From contig NZ_LBNQ01000041.1 of assembly GCF_001005215.1 (NCBI RefSeq), forward strand, positions 1-64,000: 64,000 nucleotides of DNA, in the 5' to 3' direction. Source of the stretch: Lampropedia cohaerens (GTDB taxonomy: Bacteria; Pseudomonadota; Gammaproteobacteria; Burkholderiales; Burkholderiaceae_C). Below, one piece after another: positions 63,807-64,000 of the stretch. The notes under the pieces are model-generated. The model saw nothing but the letters and a program-made list of their open reading frames with translations. It was not told where the DNA came from and did no database searches. Each line of letters starts with the position of its first letter. Within the stretch, counting starts at the first letter, position 1. The translations under genes were made by a program, and so were the position numbers.

Positions 63807-64000
63807 TTATTGCGGCTTTGCCGCACCTGCGGTGTCGACCGGCACGATGGACTCGTTCTCACTCAAGCCCAGCACTGTTGCGGCATCGTCTGGTGGCGGC
63901 ATTCCGGTCCGTGCCGCGCCAGCCTGCAGGACGGCCTGGCGCAGACGCTGCAACTCCTGTTGCTGCTGCAGGCGGTACTGCGCACGCTGCTGTGCGGAGG
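63807..64000 (-). CDS. 3' end of a gene running out of the window
   Basis: On the minus strand an open frame of 64 codons reaches TAA at 63807-63809. It encodes a Gln-rich helical stretch (RLQQQQELQRLRQA), then GMPPPDDAATVLGLSENESIVPVD and ends AAKPQ. Codon use fits the neighbours, so it is likely real, but the rest and its function are not visible. It is upstream of lemA on the same strand, 72 bases away. Confidence 0.6.
   Translation of the reverse strand, partial: SAQQRAQYRLQQQQELQRLRQAVLQAGAARTGMPPPDDAATVLGLSENESIVPVDTAGAAKPQ

Noticed and set aside
1-64000. tRNA, rRNA, riboswitch, insertion sequence or CRISPR
   Set aside because: I scanned the intergenic regions for cloverleaf-like, transposase-flanking or regularly spaced repeats and found none that I could support.

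Overview
The window reads as chromosomal DNA of a GC-rich Gram-negative betaproteobacterium, most likely order Burkholderiales. The evidence is the protein set: Gram-negative porins of the Burkholderiales type, an intracellular PHB depolymerase with a Cys nucleophile, GlnE, a YhdP/AsmA-like giant, Kdo/LPS genes, and ftsY next to rsmD and an M16 peptidase pair. Genus cannot be fixed from this window alone. I see no rRNA, tRNA, insertion sequence, prophage or CRISPR array.

Layout. 0-6 kb: ETF-ubiquinone oxidoreductase, a divergent SDR dehydrogenase, a yqjD-yqjE-yqjK-like membrane/stress operon and an M20 metallohydrolase. 6-19 kb: an accessory catabolic block. Its minus-strand arm is ridA-like, DUF1028, lysR, argE-like. 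Its plus-strand arm holds a PotD-type binding protein and two PotB/PotC-type permeases. A convergent minus-strand arm holds the PotA-type ATPase, a quinone oxidoreductase, a GST, an AroQ-like protein and a GhrA-like 2-hydroxyacid dehydrogenase. A flavin monooxygenase is divergent from the ATPase. I consider this block the best candidate for an undescribed pathway: import of a small, probably amine- or amide-containing substrate, then deacylation and oxidation/reduction. 19-26 kb: housekeeping genes (asparaginase, rsmD, an active/inactive M16 pair, ftsY, pyrC). 26-32 kb: a membrane protein, a soluble RnfB-like ferredoxin, a PHB depolymerase with an extra 198-residue low-complexity tail, an acidic hypothetical and Slt transglycosylase. 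32-38 kb: 5-formyl-THF cyclo-ligase, GST, a CCA-adding enzyme with a decayed HD domain, LysE exporter with divergent MocR regulator, and a transglutaminase-like gene broken by an amber codon. 38-44 kb: an SDR, lptC, kdsC, kdsD, pgi and tal. 44-46.5 kb: two divergent porins with an elaborate intergenic region and multiple terminators. 46.5-57 kb: glnE, yhdP, an OmpA-like lipoprotein, mltA and apt. 57-61.5 kb: acyl-CoA metabolism (3-hydroxyacyl-CoA dehydrogenase, isovaleryl-CoA dehydrogenase, acetyl-CoA acetyltransferase) with a beta-carbonic anhydrase. 61.5-64 kb: lemA and two TPM-domain genes, plus the 3' end of a gene that leaves the window.

Several gene pairs overlap by 4 bases (yqjE/yqjK, ATPase/quinone oxidoreductase, both M16 genes, the second M16 gene/rsmD, GST/cca, lptC/kdsC), so translational coupling is common here. 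Start codons were moved inward from the longest reading frame where a Shine-Dalgarno sequence, signal peptide or family length required it. All function calls rest on motif and family recognition by eye, without database searches.
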